Source: Acholeplasmatales bacterium (GTDB taxonomy: Bacteria > Bacillota_I > Bacilli_A > Acholeplasmatales > Anaeroplasmataceae). Taken from it: a DNA stretch of 64,000 nucleotides. A program made the translations under genes and the position numbers. The number at the start of each line of letters is the position of its first letter. Positions within the stretch are counted from its first letter, which is position 1. Shown here in pieces: positions 25,835 to 34,812 of the stretch. The stretch spans positions 1-64,000 of the forward strand of contig CAAGAX010000005.1 of assembly GCA_900767915.1 (NCBI GenBank), read 5' to 3'. The notes beneath the pieces were generated by a model. The model searched no databases. It was not told the origin of the DNA and saw only the letters and a program-made list of their open reading frames with translations.

Positions 25835-27979
25835 TTAGAATAAACCAATACACTTAAGCATATATCCAGCTCCATCAGGTAAGAATGTATCAAGATATGT
25901 AGATGGATCTAGATAATCAGGTCCCCAACCAGAAACATCATAGAAATCATAATTAGCTTCTGCTCCTGTTTCTGTATAATATCCTGCATAATACCAACTT
26001 GAAGCTGTTTGACACTCAACAAGATTAACAATTACCTTTCCACCAAGGACTGATTCAATAGATTTTTTATACGCTTGAGCTTGGTTTGCATAAGCTTGAT
26101 TACTACTAAAATATGGATAATCAATCTTAATAGGATTACTTGTAGAAATATTCAATCCACCTAATTCTTTAATTGCAAGCTCTAATTCTTTAACTGCTTC
26201 ACTAACATTATACCAACCATCGAATCCATCACTTGAACCCTTTCCTTCTTCAAGATTAGAATCCCAAACCTTGATTGTAGAGCCATCACCTTTCAATTGT
26301 GCTTGAACAATCTCACCATAATATGTTCCAGCTTTGAATTCAGTTGATACACCATTAATATCTACAGTAACATTCTTTGATAACTGAACAAAATCACCAG
26401 GAGTATATGTATTTCTTAAGGCGTTAGTAGCTACATCACTACCTAAAACCTGAGAATTGTATGATGCTCTATCAAAGGCAAATGATAATGCTAATCTAAA
26501 ATGCTTATTTTGCATTGCAAGATTTGTATTAGTCTTTTCACTATCAGTTTTAGATGATACTAATGTTCCATCATTAACATTTGAATATGCCTTACGATTT
26601 ACATTATAAAATGCCATATATGAAGATGTTCCTGTAGAATTAACAAATACATAATCATTAAATAGATTATCATTCTTAGCTAATTTCACAGTAGCAGTTG
26701 TTAAACCACAAGAATCAATTGTCTTATTCTTATAATCTGTATATGTTTTTGTAACATCTGTTCCATCATTAAATAACCAAGTAAGAGTCTTTACATTGAT
26801 ATTATCTTTATTGTAATATGATGTATTTTCACTAAATACAATTCTTGAACCAGGAGTATTATTAGTAACTAAATATGGTCCACAATATGCAATATCATCT
26901 GCGGTTTTACCATAAGTATAATCTTTGGCAGTAGCATCATAATCTGAACCAAATTTACCACCCTTTGATGCATAATAGGATCTACATAATGGAGCAAAAA
27001 CACCATATCCAAGCATTGATGTAAAATATGAAGTTTTTTCACATAATTTATAAGTTAAGGTGTAATCATCTACTGCCTTAACGCCTACACTATCAAAATC
27101 ACCACTACCACTTAAATATTCACTAGCACCTACAATTCTACCATCAACTAAGTATTCTAATCCTGCTTTACTATCAAGCATATGTTGAAAGCCTGCAACA
27201 AAATCATCCGCTTTAACTAAAGCTAATGCTCTTCCTTGAGAATCAACCCATTTAACACCCTGACGAATCTTAAATGTATAAGTTAATCCATCATCTGATA
27301 CACTATAGCTTTCTGCTAATGCTTCCTTTAATGTACCCTCAACATCATATTCTAATAAACCATCGTATGTATTAACGATTGCTTTACTATCTGCGTCTTT
27401 TGATGTAGCAAGGGTATCCCATGTTTGTGGGTCAGTACTATATGGAATATTATAAGTATTCTTTAATGTATACTTATTCTGAGTCAAATAATTCTTAGCC
27501 CATTGTTCATATGTTCCTGTACCTTTAAGCTCATTCCACTTAGCCTTCATTGTCGTACGATCATTATTGTTAATAGTAGTTGTAGTAACTAAAGCTTGAT
27601 GGAATCTATCATTATCATTACCAGCTTTTGCATAATCAATACTATATGGTGCTACATTAGAAATTCCATATCGACCACCATCTGAACGAGTAGGTACCAT
27701 CACACCTGAAGATAATAGCTTTGCTTCAGCTAATGCCATTTTAGTATATCTCATATCAGTATCATTTTCTTTAAAAGAGCCTTGATACATTGAATAGAAA
27801 TCGCCTAAAATTTCATTATAAATTTCACTATCACTCTTTTCACCATTACCACTATTTCCAGTTGTAGTCTTATTTGTTGTAGTCTTATTTGAAGTATTAT
27901 TTGTATTATTACCACATGATGCTAATGCTAAAACAGTAAATAAAGACAACCCTGCTAAATTTAATTTTTTAAATTTCAT
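25835..27979 (-). CDS. oppA: Oligopeptide-binding lipoprotein OppA, apparently circularly permuted
   Basis: Peptide-binding lipoprotein (SBP_bac_5 family), 714 residues. The signal peptide ends in the lipobox LALASCGN. The usual N-terminal part of the fold starts only near residue 175 (NIPYSTDPQTWDTLAT, NTYDGLLEYD) and runs to GWGPDYLDPSTYLDTF (about 685-700). The protein then stops 11 residues later. In normal OppA about 90 more residues follow. A segment like that missing tail (RYTKMALAEAKLLSSGVMVP ... GGRYGISNVAPYS, about 70-112) sits at the N-terminus instead. Start is ATG 27979 with AAGGAGA, not the in-frame ATG 21 bases upstream. Confidence 0.9.
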   Translation of the reverse strand: MKFKKLNLAGLSLFTVLALASCGNNTNNTSNKTTTNKTTTGNSGNGEKSDSEIYNEILGDFYSMYQGSFKENDTDMRYTKMALAEAKLLSSGVMVPTRSDGGRYGISNVAPYSIDYAKAGNDNDRFHQALVTTTTINNNDRTTMKAKWNELKGTGTYEQWAKNYLTQNKYTLKNTYNIPYSTDPQTWDTLATSKDADSKAIVNTYDGLLEYDVEGTLKEALAESYSVSDDGLTYTFKIRQGVKWVDSQGRALALVKADDFVAGFQHMLDSKAGLEYLVDGRIVGASEYLSGSGDFDSVGVKAVDDYTLTYKLCEKTSYFTSMLGYGVFAPLCRSYYASKGGKFGSDYDATAKDYTYGKTADDIAYCGPYLVTNNTPGSRIVFSENTSYYNKDNINVKTLTWLFNDGTDVTKTYTDYKNKTIDSCGLTTATVKLAKNDNLFNDYVFVNSTGTSSYMAFYNVNRKAYSNVNDGTLVSSKTDSEKTNTNLAMQNKHFRLALSFAFDRASYNSQVLGSDVATNALRNTYTPGDFVQLSKNVTVDINGVSTEFKAGTYYGEIVQAQLKGDGSTIKVWDSNLEEGKGSSDGFDGWYNVSEAVKELELAIKELGGLNISTSNPIKIDYPYFSSNQAYANQAQAYKKSIESVLGGKVIVNLVECQTASSWYYAGYYTETGAEANYDFYDVSGWGPDYLDPSTYLDTFLPDGAGYMLKCIGLF

Positions 27980-28015
27980 AATAATCATTCTCCTTTTCAT
28001 TTAAGTTTGTTAATA

Positions 28016-28043
28016 GTTATACATAAATATTTTTTAATTGCAA
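28016..28043 (-). promoter_or_regulatory. Promoter of the opp operon
   Basis: On the minus strand: -35 TTGCAA (28038-28043), 16-base spacer ending in ATG, -10 TATAAC (28016-28021), about 37 bases before the oppA start. It would drive the seven genes down to 18483. Confidence 0.65.
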
Positions 28044-28209
28044 TCTTTTTTAACATACTTTTTAAAAAATAATATAAAATACAAAATTTAACGTTAACAA
28101 TCGAATAATATTCTGAAAATATCTAGCATTTAAATTAAATTTACATTAAGTTAAACTAAGTTTATAACGTAACGTGATAATGTTTCAATTGGTTTTATCA
28201 AAAAATTCA

Positions 28210-28238
28210 TTGACATAATATTAAAAAAAGACTAGACT
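28210..28238 (+). promoter_or_regulatory. Promoter of trpS
   Basis: -35 TTGACA (28210-28215), 17-base spacer, -10 TAGACT (28233-28238). It places the start of transcription just before the T-box leader. Confidence 0.75.
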
Positions 28239-28244
28239 ATTAGT

Positions 28245-28415
28245 AGTATTTTATATACTTTAGTTGTAAGCGATTGATGGATAGTGTAAGCATCAAAACG
28301 GTATATAAAAGAATTGGTATAAACTTTAATATTAAGCGCCAAGAAATTGGAATTAAGGTGGCACCGCGCACAAATAGCGTCCTTAAGAATATTATATGTT
28401 CTTAAGGATTTTTTT
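28245..28415 (+). promoter_or_regulatory. T-box riboswitch (tryptophan) with terminator
   Basis: Leader that senses uncharged tRNA. The conserved T-box AAGGTGGCACCGCG is at 28355-28368. It is followed by a terminator hairpin (arms TCCTTAAGAA 28380-28389 and TTCTTAAGGA 28399-28408, then a run of seven T). The T-box can pair with the alternative antiterminator arm. A TGG at 28278-28280, followed by a purine within the upstream stem, is the likely specifier codon, matching tRNA-Trp and the downstream gene. Confidence 0.93.
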
Positions 28416-28435
28416 ATTCATAGGGGGAATTTATT

Positions 28436-29431
28436 ATGAGATTTTTATCAGGAATTCAACCAAGTGGCAATATTACACTTGGCAATTATTTAGGAGCAAT
28501 TAAGAATTTTGTAAAGCTACAAGATAATAAAGATTTTACAGATTTTTTAGTTTTTATTGCAGATGAGCATGCAATAACAGTTCCACAAGATAAGCAAGCA
28601 TTAAGAAAAAATATTCGTTCATTAGTAGCTATTTATCTTGCTTGTGGACTTAATCCAGAAAAGGTTCATATATTTATTCAATCAGAAGTACCTGCTCACG
28701 CTCAACTAGGCTGGGTAATGATGTGTAATGGCTATATTGGTGAACTTGAAAGAATGACACAATACAAAGACAAAAAAGAACGTCAGGTTCAAGGCGTTTC
28801 AGTAGGATTACTTACATATCCATCATTAATGGCTGCAGATATACTTTTATATGATACTAATTTAGTTCCAGTAGGAATTGATCAAAAACAACATCTAGAA
28901 TTAACTAGAGATTTAGCAAATAGATTCAATCAAAAGTATGGTGAAACATTTGTTATACCAGAGCCTTATATTCCAGAAGCTGGTGCTAAAATAATGTCAT
29001 TAGTAGATCCTACAAAGAAAATGAGTAAATCAGATTCTAATCCTAAAGCATATATTTCATTACTAGATGATATTAATGTTATTAAAAAGAAAATTAGAAG
29101 TGCTGTAACAGATAGTGATGGTATTATAAATTTTGATCCTGATAACAAACCAGGAATCTCTAATTTACTAACAATTTTATCTTGTGTAACAGGTAAAAGT
29201 GTTTCTGAATTAGTTTTAGAAAATAAAGATTCAAATTATCAAGACTTTAAAGAATTAGTCGCAACAAAAGTTAGTGAAGAATTATTACCTATTCAAGAAA
29301 AATATAATGAAATCATTAATTCAGATATTATTGATAAGGTTTTAGATGAGGGTAGAGACTATGCTAACTATTTAGCCAACAAAAAAATAGCTAAAGTATA
29401 TAATAAAATTGGTCTAGGTAGAAAAAGATAA
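28436..29431 (+). CDS. trpS: Tryptophanyl-tRNA synthetase
   Basis: Class I synthetase charging tRNA-Trp; 331 residues, normal length. The HIGH-equivalent is in SGIQPSGNITLGNYLGA (about residues 5-21). The KMSKS loop is KKMSKSDSN (about 197-205). The tryptophan-pocket region MAADILLYDTNLVPVGIDQ is present. AGGGGGAA lies six bases before the ATG. Controlled by the tryptophan T-box directly upstream. Terminator directly downstream. Confidence 0.97.
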   Translation: MRFLSGIQPSGNITLGNYLGAIKNFVKLQDNKDFTDFLVFIADEHAITVPQDKQALRKNIRSLVAIYLACGLNPEKVHIFIQSEVPAHAQLGWVMMCNGYIGELERMTQYKDKKERQVQGVSVGLLTYPSLMAADILLYDTNLVPVGIDQKQHLELTRDLANRFNQKYGETFVIPEPYIPEAGAKIMSLVDPTKKMSKSDSNPKAYISLLDDINVIKKKIRSAVTDSDGIINFDPDNKPGISNLLTILSCVTGKSVSELVLENKDSNYQDFKELVATKVSEELLPIQEKYNEIINSDIIDKVLDEGRDYANYLANKKIAKVYNKIGLGRKR

Positions 29432-29465
29432 TATTATTAAAAGCTTAAATTAATATGATTTAAAG

Positions 29466-29494
29466 AAAAAACTGGAATTTCTTCCAGTTTTTTT
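29466..29494. terminator. Bidirectional terminator between trpS and the GNAT gene
   Basis: AACTGGAA and TTCCAGTT pair around a short loop, with A5 on the left and T7 on the right; it ends both convergent transcripts. Confidence 0.9.
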
Positions 29495-29762
29495 ACTTTA
29501 ATAAATTATTATATTCTAAATGCTTTTCAAAATATCCTTTTGCATAACTACAAATAGGTATAATTTTTAAATTTTCTTCATTAGCTAAGGAGATAACCTC
29601 CTCCATTAGCTTTGAAGCAATTCCTTGTCCTCTTAGCTTATCTGATACATAGGTATGAGTAATTTCAATTGTGTTAGAGTCAATATATAAATATTCTACA
29701 ACAGCTAATTCCTCATTTTTATCATATACAACAATTTTTTCTTTTTCTCTTGTAAATTCCAT
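29493..29762 (-). CDS. Small GNAT-fold acetyltransferase-like protein
   Basis: About 89 residues, the compact COG2388-type GNAT. EITHTYVSDKLRGQGIASKLMEE (about residues 29-50) holds the acetyl-CoA-binding motif RGQGIA, and ICSYAKGYFEKH ends the domain as in this family. Substrate unknown. The ATG at 29762 follows the ricA stop by one base, and GGAG within the end of ricA is its ribosome site. I prefer it to the in-frame ATG at 29774. It is the last gene of the miaB-ricA transcript. Confidence 0.85.
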   Translation of the reverse strand: MEFTREKEKIVVYDKNEELAVVEYLYIDSNTIEITHTYVSDKLRGQGIASKLMEEVISLANEENLKIIPICSYAKGYFEKHLEYNNLLK

Positions 29763-29763
29763 A

Positions 29764-30099
29764 TTAGTCTCCATTTAAGATTATATTAAGCTTATCCTCA
29801 ACATTAGATGTGAACATAGTTAATTCTTTATAAATTATATCTAATGCTTCTAGATACTCTGCTACAAAAGGAAAATCTAAAAGCTTATTTTTTAGATTTT
29901 CATATTCCTTCATTTGTATTGTATACTGTTTCACTTGATTATATTCCTTAGAATTAACAATTTGCTTCTGAAGCCTCTTAATTTCTAGGAATGTCCTTTT
30001 TATTTCTTTATTATTGTCAATAAAATTTTCTAGCTCATGAATTCTTTTAACCTCAGTCAAGGAATTAAAGTATTCTATAACTCCATCAATTCTACTCAC
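29764..30099 (-). CDS. ricA: RicA (YmcA)-like RNA processing factor, YlbF family
   Basis: About 111 residues, almost all helical. It has the YlbF/YmcA pattern: a first helix region (SRIDGVIEYFNSLTEVKRI), the characteristic FIDNNKEIKRTFLEIKRLQKQIVNSKEY and a C-terminal pair of helices. In B. subtilis ymcA follows miaB and its product joins YlbF and YaaT in the Y-complex that steers RNase Y cleavage. Both miaB and rny are in this window, which supports the call. Start: a GTG at 30099 with GGAG six bases upstream, overlapping the miaB stop; the TTG at 30111 is a less likely start. Confidence 0.8.
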   Translation of the reverse strand: MSRIDGVIEYFNSLTEVKRIHELENFIDNNKEIKRTFLEIKRLQKQIVNSKEYNQVKQYTIQMKEYENLKNKLLDFPFVAEYLEALDIIYKELTMFTSNVEDKLNIILNGD

Positions 30100-31525
30100 A
30101 AAGCTCTCCAATCATAAACCAAGTTTTAGCTTCTGTCACTCTAACCTTTACAATTTTTCCAATTAAGCTTAAATCATTAGATTTAAAGTGAGTAAGCTTT
30201 AAATGCTTAGAATAACCGCACATCATTCCTTCACCATTTTTGCTTTCACCATCTACTAAAACCTCAACAACCTGATTTAAAAATCTTTCATGACCTTTTT
30301 TATAGCCTTCATTAATTAAAACATTTAATCTATTAAGTCTATCATGCTTTTCTTCTTCAGATATTGTATCAGGCATTTTAGCTGCTGGAGTGCCTTCTCT
30401 TTTTGAATAAATGAATGTAAATGCACCCTCATATCCCACATTTCTAACAAGCTTTAAGGTATTTTGGAATTGTTCTTCTGTTTCATTAGGGAAACCAACA
30501 ATAATATCTGTTGTTATAGAAATATCTGGTACTAATTCCTTTAATCTAGTGATTTTTGACATATATTCTTCATAAGTATACTTACGATTCATAATTTTTA
30601 AAATATCATTATCTCCAGATTGAACTGGTAAATGCAAATGAGGCATTACTGATTTACAATCGCGCATTGCAAGCATCGTTTTTTCATCTAAATCTCTAGG
30701 ATGAGATGTTGTATATCTAATTCTTGCAATACCTGTTTTATCTAAATCATATAAAAGATCACCAAATGTATAATCATCACCTAAATCCTTACCATAGGCA
30801 TTTACATTTTGACCTAAAAGAGTAATTTCCTTATATCCTTCTTTAACTAATTCCTTTACTTCATTAATAATATCATCCTTAGCTCTTGAACGCTCTCTTC
30901 CTCTTGTATAAGGAACTATACAATATGTACAGAACTCATCACAGCCAAACATAATATTAACCCAAGCCTTATGATGAGAAGCTCTAACCTTTGGTGCATC
31001 CTCAAGAATTGTGCCTTCATTAGATAATACTTCTACAACCTTAGCCTTTGTTAAATAAGCTTGATAAATTAATTCAGGAAGATGCTCTCTATTATGTGTA
31101 CCAAATACTAAATCAATAAAATCATAAGATTCAAGTATTTTATTTGTAGCATTTTCCTCTTGAGGCATACATCCACAAATACCTACAATCATATCAGGAT
31201 TTTCTCTTTTTCGACCCTTTAATTGACCTAATACACCCCAAATTCTTTGTTCAGCATTCTCGCGAATCGCACATGTATTTAATAATACAACATCAGAATT
31301 CATAGGATCACTTGATAATGTATAGCCTACATTTTCAAGAATACCAGCCATAACCTCGCTATCAGCTTCATTTCCTTGACAGCCATATGTAAAAATATAA
31401 TATGTTTTACCACGACCAAGGTTGGCATATTTATTATTTTCTTTATATCTAATTGTTTCTACATCTAATTTTCTTCTTAGCTTTGCATCCTTTAATGACG
31501 GCATTGCAAGTTTAATATTTTTCAT
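30092..31525 (-). CDS. miaB: tRNA-2-methylthio-N6-dimethylallyladenosine synthase
   Basis: Radical-SAM methylthiotransferase acting on i6A37 of tRNAs; 477 residues. The N-terminal UPF0004 domain carries three cluster cysteines (TYGCQGNEADSE, NTCAIRENAE, GICGCMPQE). The radical-SAM motif CxxxCxxC is in GCDEFCTYCIVPYTRGRERSR (about residue 199; motif part only is diagnostic). A TRAM domain with VLVDGESKN ends the protein. The start ATG has no ribosome site within the usual distance. AAAGGGTGA lies about 30 bases upstream, separated by a small hairpin. It has its own promoter and a leader of about 340 bases. Confidence 0.95.
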   Translation of the reverse strand: MKNIKLAMPSLKDAKLRRKLDVETIRYKENNKYANLGRGKTYYIFTYGCQGNEADSEVMAGILENVGYTLSSDPMNSDVVLLNTCAIRENAEQRIWGVLGQLKGRKRENPDMIVGICGCMPQEENATNKILESYDFIDLVFGTHNREHLPELIYQAYLTKAKVVEVLSNEGTILEDAPKVRASHHKAWVNIMFGCDEFCTYCIVPYTRGRERSRAKDDIINEVKELVKEGYKEITLLGQNVNAYGKDLGDDYTFGDLLYDLDKTGIARIRYTTSHPRDLDEKTMLAMRDCKSVMPHLHLPVQSGDNDILKIMNRKYTYEEYMSKITRLKELVPDISITTDIIVGFPNETEEQFQNTLKLVRNVGYEGAFTFIYSKREGTPAAKMPDTISEEEKHDRLNRLNVLINEGYKKGHERFLNQVVEVLVDGESKNGEGMMCGYSKHLKLTHFKSNDLSLIGKIVKVRVTEAKTWFMIGELCE

Positions 31526-31866
31526 TTATATATCGAGATGACCAAGCTCGACTTTCACCCTTTCTATAAGTGTATTTATCTACTATTTTTTAAGTCGTAC
31601 ATAAAGTACTCCTTAATTCATATTAGCAATTTTTTGTAGCTATAAGGTAGATATAACTTTGGTCCTATAAAATTTAGAAATTTATGATTTTTTTAAAGCG
31701 TAATTCTCATAATTAAAAATACTTTTTAATTTCTAATGAAGCTAAATAAGTATATAAACATTCAGGCTATAGCACAAATATTTTCAATACTAGCTTTATT
31801 ATTTATACTTAATTGGTTAAGTATAAATCACATAATTGATTAAGCATTATAAACAATCGTACTACC
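31526..31866 (-). ncRNA. Long structured leader of miaB
   Basis: About 340 untranslated bases between the miaB promoter and its start. It holds a perfect 12-bp hairpin (31801-31828, loop of four). An eight-codon frame (31576-31602, MYDLKNSR) has AAGGAG six bases upstream. AAAGGGTGA lies at 31555-31563, and a small hairpin TCGAG/CTCGA (31533-31551) lies between that site and the start codon. If folded, the hairpin would bring the ribosome site to about ten bases from the ATG. I recognise no known riboswitch, tRNA, tmRNA or RNase P motif. Confidence 0.45.
31576..31602 (-). CDS. Possible leader peptide upstream of miaB
   Basis: ATG with a good AAGGAG (31609-31614) at six bases, eight codons (MYDLKNSR) and a TAA. 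It may be translated to control access to the weakly placed miaB start. Too short to judge by sequence alone. Confidence 0.3.
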   Translation of the reverse strand: MYDLKNSR

Positions 31867-31872
31867 TAGGTC

Positions 31873-31900
31873 ATTATACTATAAAAAAAATAAATTGCAA
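31873..31900 (-). promoter_or_regulatory. Promoter of miaB-ricA
   Basis: On the minus strand: -35 TTGCAA (31895-31900), 16-base spacer, -10 TATAAT (31873-31878). Confidence 0.75.
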
Positions 31901-31901
31901 A

Positions 31902-31934
31902 GAAAAAAGATGCTCATTTCAAATAATAAGCATC
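31902..31934 (-). terminator. Terminator after spoVS
   Basis: GATGCTCATT (31909-31918) and AATAAGCATC (31925-31934) form a ten-base stem with one mismatch, followed on the minus strand by six T. Confidence 0.85.
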
Positions 31935-31955
31935 AATTTTAGATTTAATTATATG

Positions 31956-32216
31956 CTATATAGCCTTTACAATTAGCTTAATAGCAGTCTTTTCAGTGCC
32001 TTCAATTAAAATATCGGAAAATGCCGGTACAACAATTAAATCCTTACCTGTAGGAGCTACAAATCCTCTCGCAATTGCAATTCCTTTAATACCCTGATTA
32101 ATTGCCCCAGCTCCTACTGCTTGCATTTCTACAACATTTCTAGTTTTAAAAGCATTAGCTAATGCCCCTGCAATACTACTAGGCTTTGATTTAGTTGATA
32201 TTTTTAAAATTTCCAT
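31956..32216 (-). CDS. spoVS: Stage V sporulation protein S
   Basis: 86 residues, the exact size and near-invariant sequence of SpoVS (LKISTKSKPSSIAGALANA, AVGAGAINQGIKGIAIARGFVAP). In Bacillus it affects septation and coat assembly in sporulation, but it also occurs in non-sporulating bacteria as an Alba-like nucleic-acid-binding fold, so it does not prove sporulation. It follows ymdB, as in B. subtilis. GGGAGG lies before the ATG. Confidence 0.95.
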   Translation of the reverse strand: MEILKISTKSKPSSIAGALANAFKTRNVVEMQAVGAGAINQGIKGIAIARGFVAPTGKDLIVVPAFSDILIEGTEKTAIKLIVKAI

Positions 32217-32260
32217 TTTATCCTCCCAATAAAAATATATGAAAGGACAAATAAAATATT

Positions 32261-33016
32261 CTAAATAATTTTACTAATAGCTTTTATTGTTCTTTTAGCC
32301 CCTAAATCAATAACTACTCCTTGAATTAAGGTTTTAGAATCATTAGAAATTTTTAATGGAGTGAAAATTCCACTTCTAAATCTTTCAATAATGGCATCTA
32401 TATCATCACCCAAAATACTATTATATGCTCCACACATTCCCATATCAGTAATAAATAATGTATTATTATAAATTTGAGCATCTGATGTTTGAGTATGTGT
32501 ATGTGTTCCTAAAACTGCATCAACCTTACCACTAAAATCATAAAAAAAAGCTTTTTTCTCACTAGTTGCATCACCATGAAAATCAACAATAATATAATCA
32601 GCTTTAATTGTTTTTAATAACCGATCCATTGTTTTAAAAGGACAATCTAATGGTGTATTAGAATAAACTCTACCTAATAAATTAACAATAGCTATAGTTT
32701 CATTATTATACTTAACATATAATATCTCTTTCCCATGATTAGTATTTAAATTAGCAGGTCTTACAATTGTCGCATTGTCAATATAATCCATTATTTCAGA
32801 TTTAGAGAATGTATGATTTCCCATAGAAATACCACTAATTCCCATTGCCTTTAATTCCTTATAATGCTTTAATGTAAGTCCTTTTCCACCTGAAACATTT
32901 TCAGCATTTACTAAAACCATTTGAACACCATATTCGCGCTTTATTGATTCTAAATTATCCTTTAATACCTTTAATGTTCTTTCACCTACAATATCACCTA
33001 AATATAATATTTTCAT
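32261..33016 (-). CDS. ymdB: Metallophosphoesterase YmdB
   Basis: Calcineurin-like phosphoesterase, 251 residues, acting on 2',3'-cyclic nucleotides in B. subtilis where it controls biofilm and motility choice. Metal-site motifs are in order: GDIVGE (about residue 7), VNAENVSGGKG, GNHTFSK (about 67), DFHGDATSEK (about 148) and GTHTHTQTSD (about 170). AGGAGG lies before the ATG and directly abuts the T-run of the rny terminator. It is therefore expressed by read-through from rny or from an unseen promoter. Confidence 0.95.
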   Translation of the reverse strand: MKILYLGDIVGERTLKVLKDNLESIKREYGVQMVLVNAENVSGGKGLTLKHYKELKAMGISGISMGNHTFSKSEIMDYIDNATIVRPANLNTNHGKEILYVKYNNETIAIVNLLGRVYSNTPLDCPFKTMDRLLKTIKADYIIVDFHGDATSEKKAFFYDFSGKVDAVLGTHTHTQTSDAQIYNNTLFITDMGMCGAYNSILGDDIDAIIERFRSGIFTPLKISNDSKTLIQGVVIDLGAKRTIKAISKII

Positions 33017-33028
33017 ATATTTCCTCCT

Positions 33029-33055
33029 AAAAAAAAGAGTGATTACTCACTCTTT
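33029..33055 (-). terminator. Terminator or attenuator between rny and ymdB
   Basis: AAAGAGTGA and TCACTCTTT form a perfect nine-base stem with a four-base loop; eight T in a row end only about two bases before the AGGAGG of ymdB. Confidence 0.85.
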
Positions 33056-33061
33056 ATTTTA

Positions 33062-34630
33062 TTACTTTGCTACATCTACAGCTCTAGTTTCACGAATAAC
33101 TGTAACTTTAATTGTACCTGGATATGATAGCTTATTTTCAATTTCTTCTTTAATTTGTCTTGCAATTGAAATTGTAGATAAATCATCAACTGATTCAGGG
33201 TCAACAATAACACGAACCTCACGTCCAGCTTGAATAGCATAAGATGAAGAAACACCTTTAACATTATTTGATATTTCCTCTAAATTCTTTAAACGCTTTA
33301 CGTAATTTTCTAATGAATCACTTCTAGCACCAGGTCTAGCACTTGATAATGCATCTGCAGCAGCAACTAAAACTGCAATAATTGTTTTAGGTGCAACATC
33401 CTCATGATGTGATGCAATAGCATCAATAACCTCTTTTGGTTCATGATACTTATTAGCTAATTCCACACCGATTTCAACATGTGATCCTTCAATCTCATGA
33501 TCTACTGCTTTTCCAATATCATGAAGTAAACCAGCACGTCTAGCTAAAATCTCATTTTCACCGATTTCAGCAGCTAACTTTCCAGCAATCATAGCTGTTT
33601 CAATTGAATGCTTTAATACATTTTGGCCATAACTTGTACGATAATGTAATCTACCAATAAGCTTTATCAAATCAGGATGAACCTTACCAATACCTGTTTT
33701 AAATACAGCCTCTTCACCCATTTCACGGATAGCCATTTCAACCTCACCGCGGCATCTTTCAACTACCTCTTCAATTCTAGCTGGATGAATTCTTCCATCA
33801 GAAACTAAAATTTCTAATGAACGCTTAGCAATTTCTCTTCTTACTGGATCAAAGCCTGATAAAACTACTGCTTCTGGAGTATCATCAATTATTAAATCAA
33901 CACCTGTAAGAGATTCGATAGTTCTAATATTTCTACCCTCTCTACCAATAATTCTACCTTTCATTTCCTCAACTGGTAATGAAACTGTAGATACAGTTGT
34001 TTCTCCTGATGTTTCTCCAGCATATTTTTGAATAGCTAATGCTAAAACATTTTTTGCCTTAGCCTTAACCTCAAGCTTAGCCTTTTCTTCCTCATCCTTA
34101 ATGTAAACTGCAATTTCAGTTTTCATTTTCTCATGAACAGAATCCATAATAATCTTCTTTGCTTCTTCTCTATCAAGTCCTGCAATTTCGATTAGTTTTT
34201 GTTCCTGTTGCTTAAGGATTGCATCAACCTTATTATTTTGTTGTTCTAATTCAGTTTTCTTTTCATCAATTTTGTTCTCTTTAGCATTAAGCATTTCTTC
34301 ACGTCTATCAAGATTAGATGAGCGTCGATCTAAAGTATCCTCACGTTGATTAAGTTTGTTTTCTAATTCAACTACTACGCTTTTTCTTTCCTTAATATCT
34401 TGTTCAGCATCTTGTTTTAATAATGCAATATCATTCTTTGCTTCAGCAAGTGCTTCCTTTTTCTTATTTTGAGCTTCAATCTCAGCATCAGCAAGAATCT
34501 TTTCTATTTCCTGCCTAGATGCACTAATACTCTTTTCATGCTGTTTTACTCGAAAAAAGTATCCTGCAAAAGTTCCACCAATTAAACACAAAACAGCAAG
34601 GCAAAGCAATATGATGTGTAAAGTATCCAT
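33062..34630 (-). CDS. rny: Ribonuclease Y
   Basis: Membrane-bound endoribonuclease that starts mRNA decay in Firmicutes; 522 residues. It has an N-terminal membrane segment (about 5-24) and a long coiled coil (about 30-200). The KH domain has [11 protein letters not shown] (about 231-241). The HD domain has [13 protein letters not shown] and the metal motif [12 protein letters not shown] (about 368-379), and HHEDVAP follows. AGGGAGG lies before the ATG. It has a perfect promoter and heads the rny-ymdB-spoVS group. Confidence 0.97.
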   Translation of the reverse strand: MDTLHIILLCLAVLCLIGGTFAGYFFRVKQHEKSISASRQEIEKILADAEIEAQNKKKEALAEAKNDIALLKQDAEQDIKERKSVVVELENKLNQREDTLDRRSSNLDRREEMLNAKENKIDEKKTELEQQNNKVDAILKQQEQKLIEIAGLDREEAKKIIMDSVHEKMKTEIAVYIKDEEEKAKLEVKAKAKNVLALAIQKYAGETSGETTVSTVSLPVEEMKGRIIGREGRNIRTIESLTGVDLIIDDTPEAVVLSGFDPVRREIAKRSLEILVSDGRIHPARIEEVVERCRGEVEMAIREMGEEAVFKTGIGKVHPDLIKLIGRLHYRTSYGQNVLKHSIETAMIAGKLAAEIGENEILARRAGLLHDIGKAVDHEIEGSHVEIGVELANKYHEPKEVIDAIASHHEDVAPKTIIAVLVAAADALSSARPGARSDSLENYVKRLKNLEEISNNVKGVSSSYAIQAGREVRVIVDPESVDDLSTISIARQIKEEIENKLSYPGTIKVTVIRETRAVDVAK

Positions 34631-34678
34631 ATTAACCTCCCTGTATTTTTTGTTAAAGTTTTATAAACTTCATTTAAT

Positions 34679-34707
34679 ATTATACCGATTTTAAAGACTC
34701 TAGTCAA
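34679..34707 (-). promoter_or_regulatory. Promoter of rny
   Basis: On the minus strand: -35 TTGACT (34702-34707), 17-base spacer, -10 TATAAT (34679-34684). Confidence 0.85.
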
Positions 34708-34812
34708 TCAAAAATCAATTTTAAATGTTTATATAACATATTTTTCAAACTTTTATGCATTATCTATTCCATTTTTTTCATTTTTTGATATAATCTTTTC
34801 GAGGTGTTATTT

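Noticed and set aside
31526..31955. tRNA, tmRNA, RNase P RNA or known riboswitch in the 430-base gap
   Set aside because: No T-loop, CCA end or other diagnostic motif found; kept only as an unclassified structured leader.
31956..32216. spoVS as proof of sporulation
   Set aside because: SpoVS is also kept in non-sporulating bacteria; no other sporulation-specific gene is in the window.
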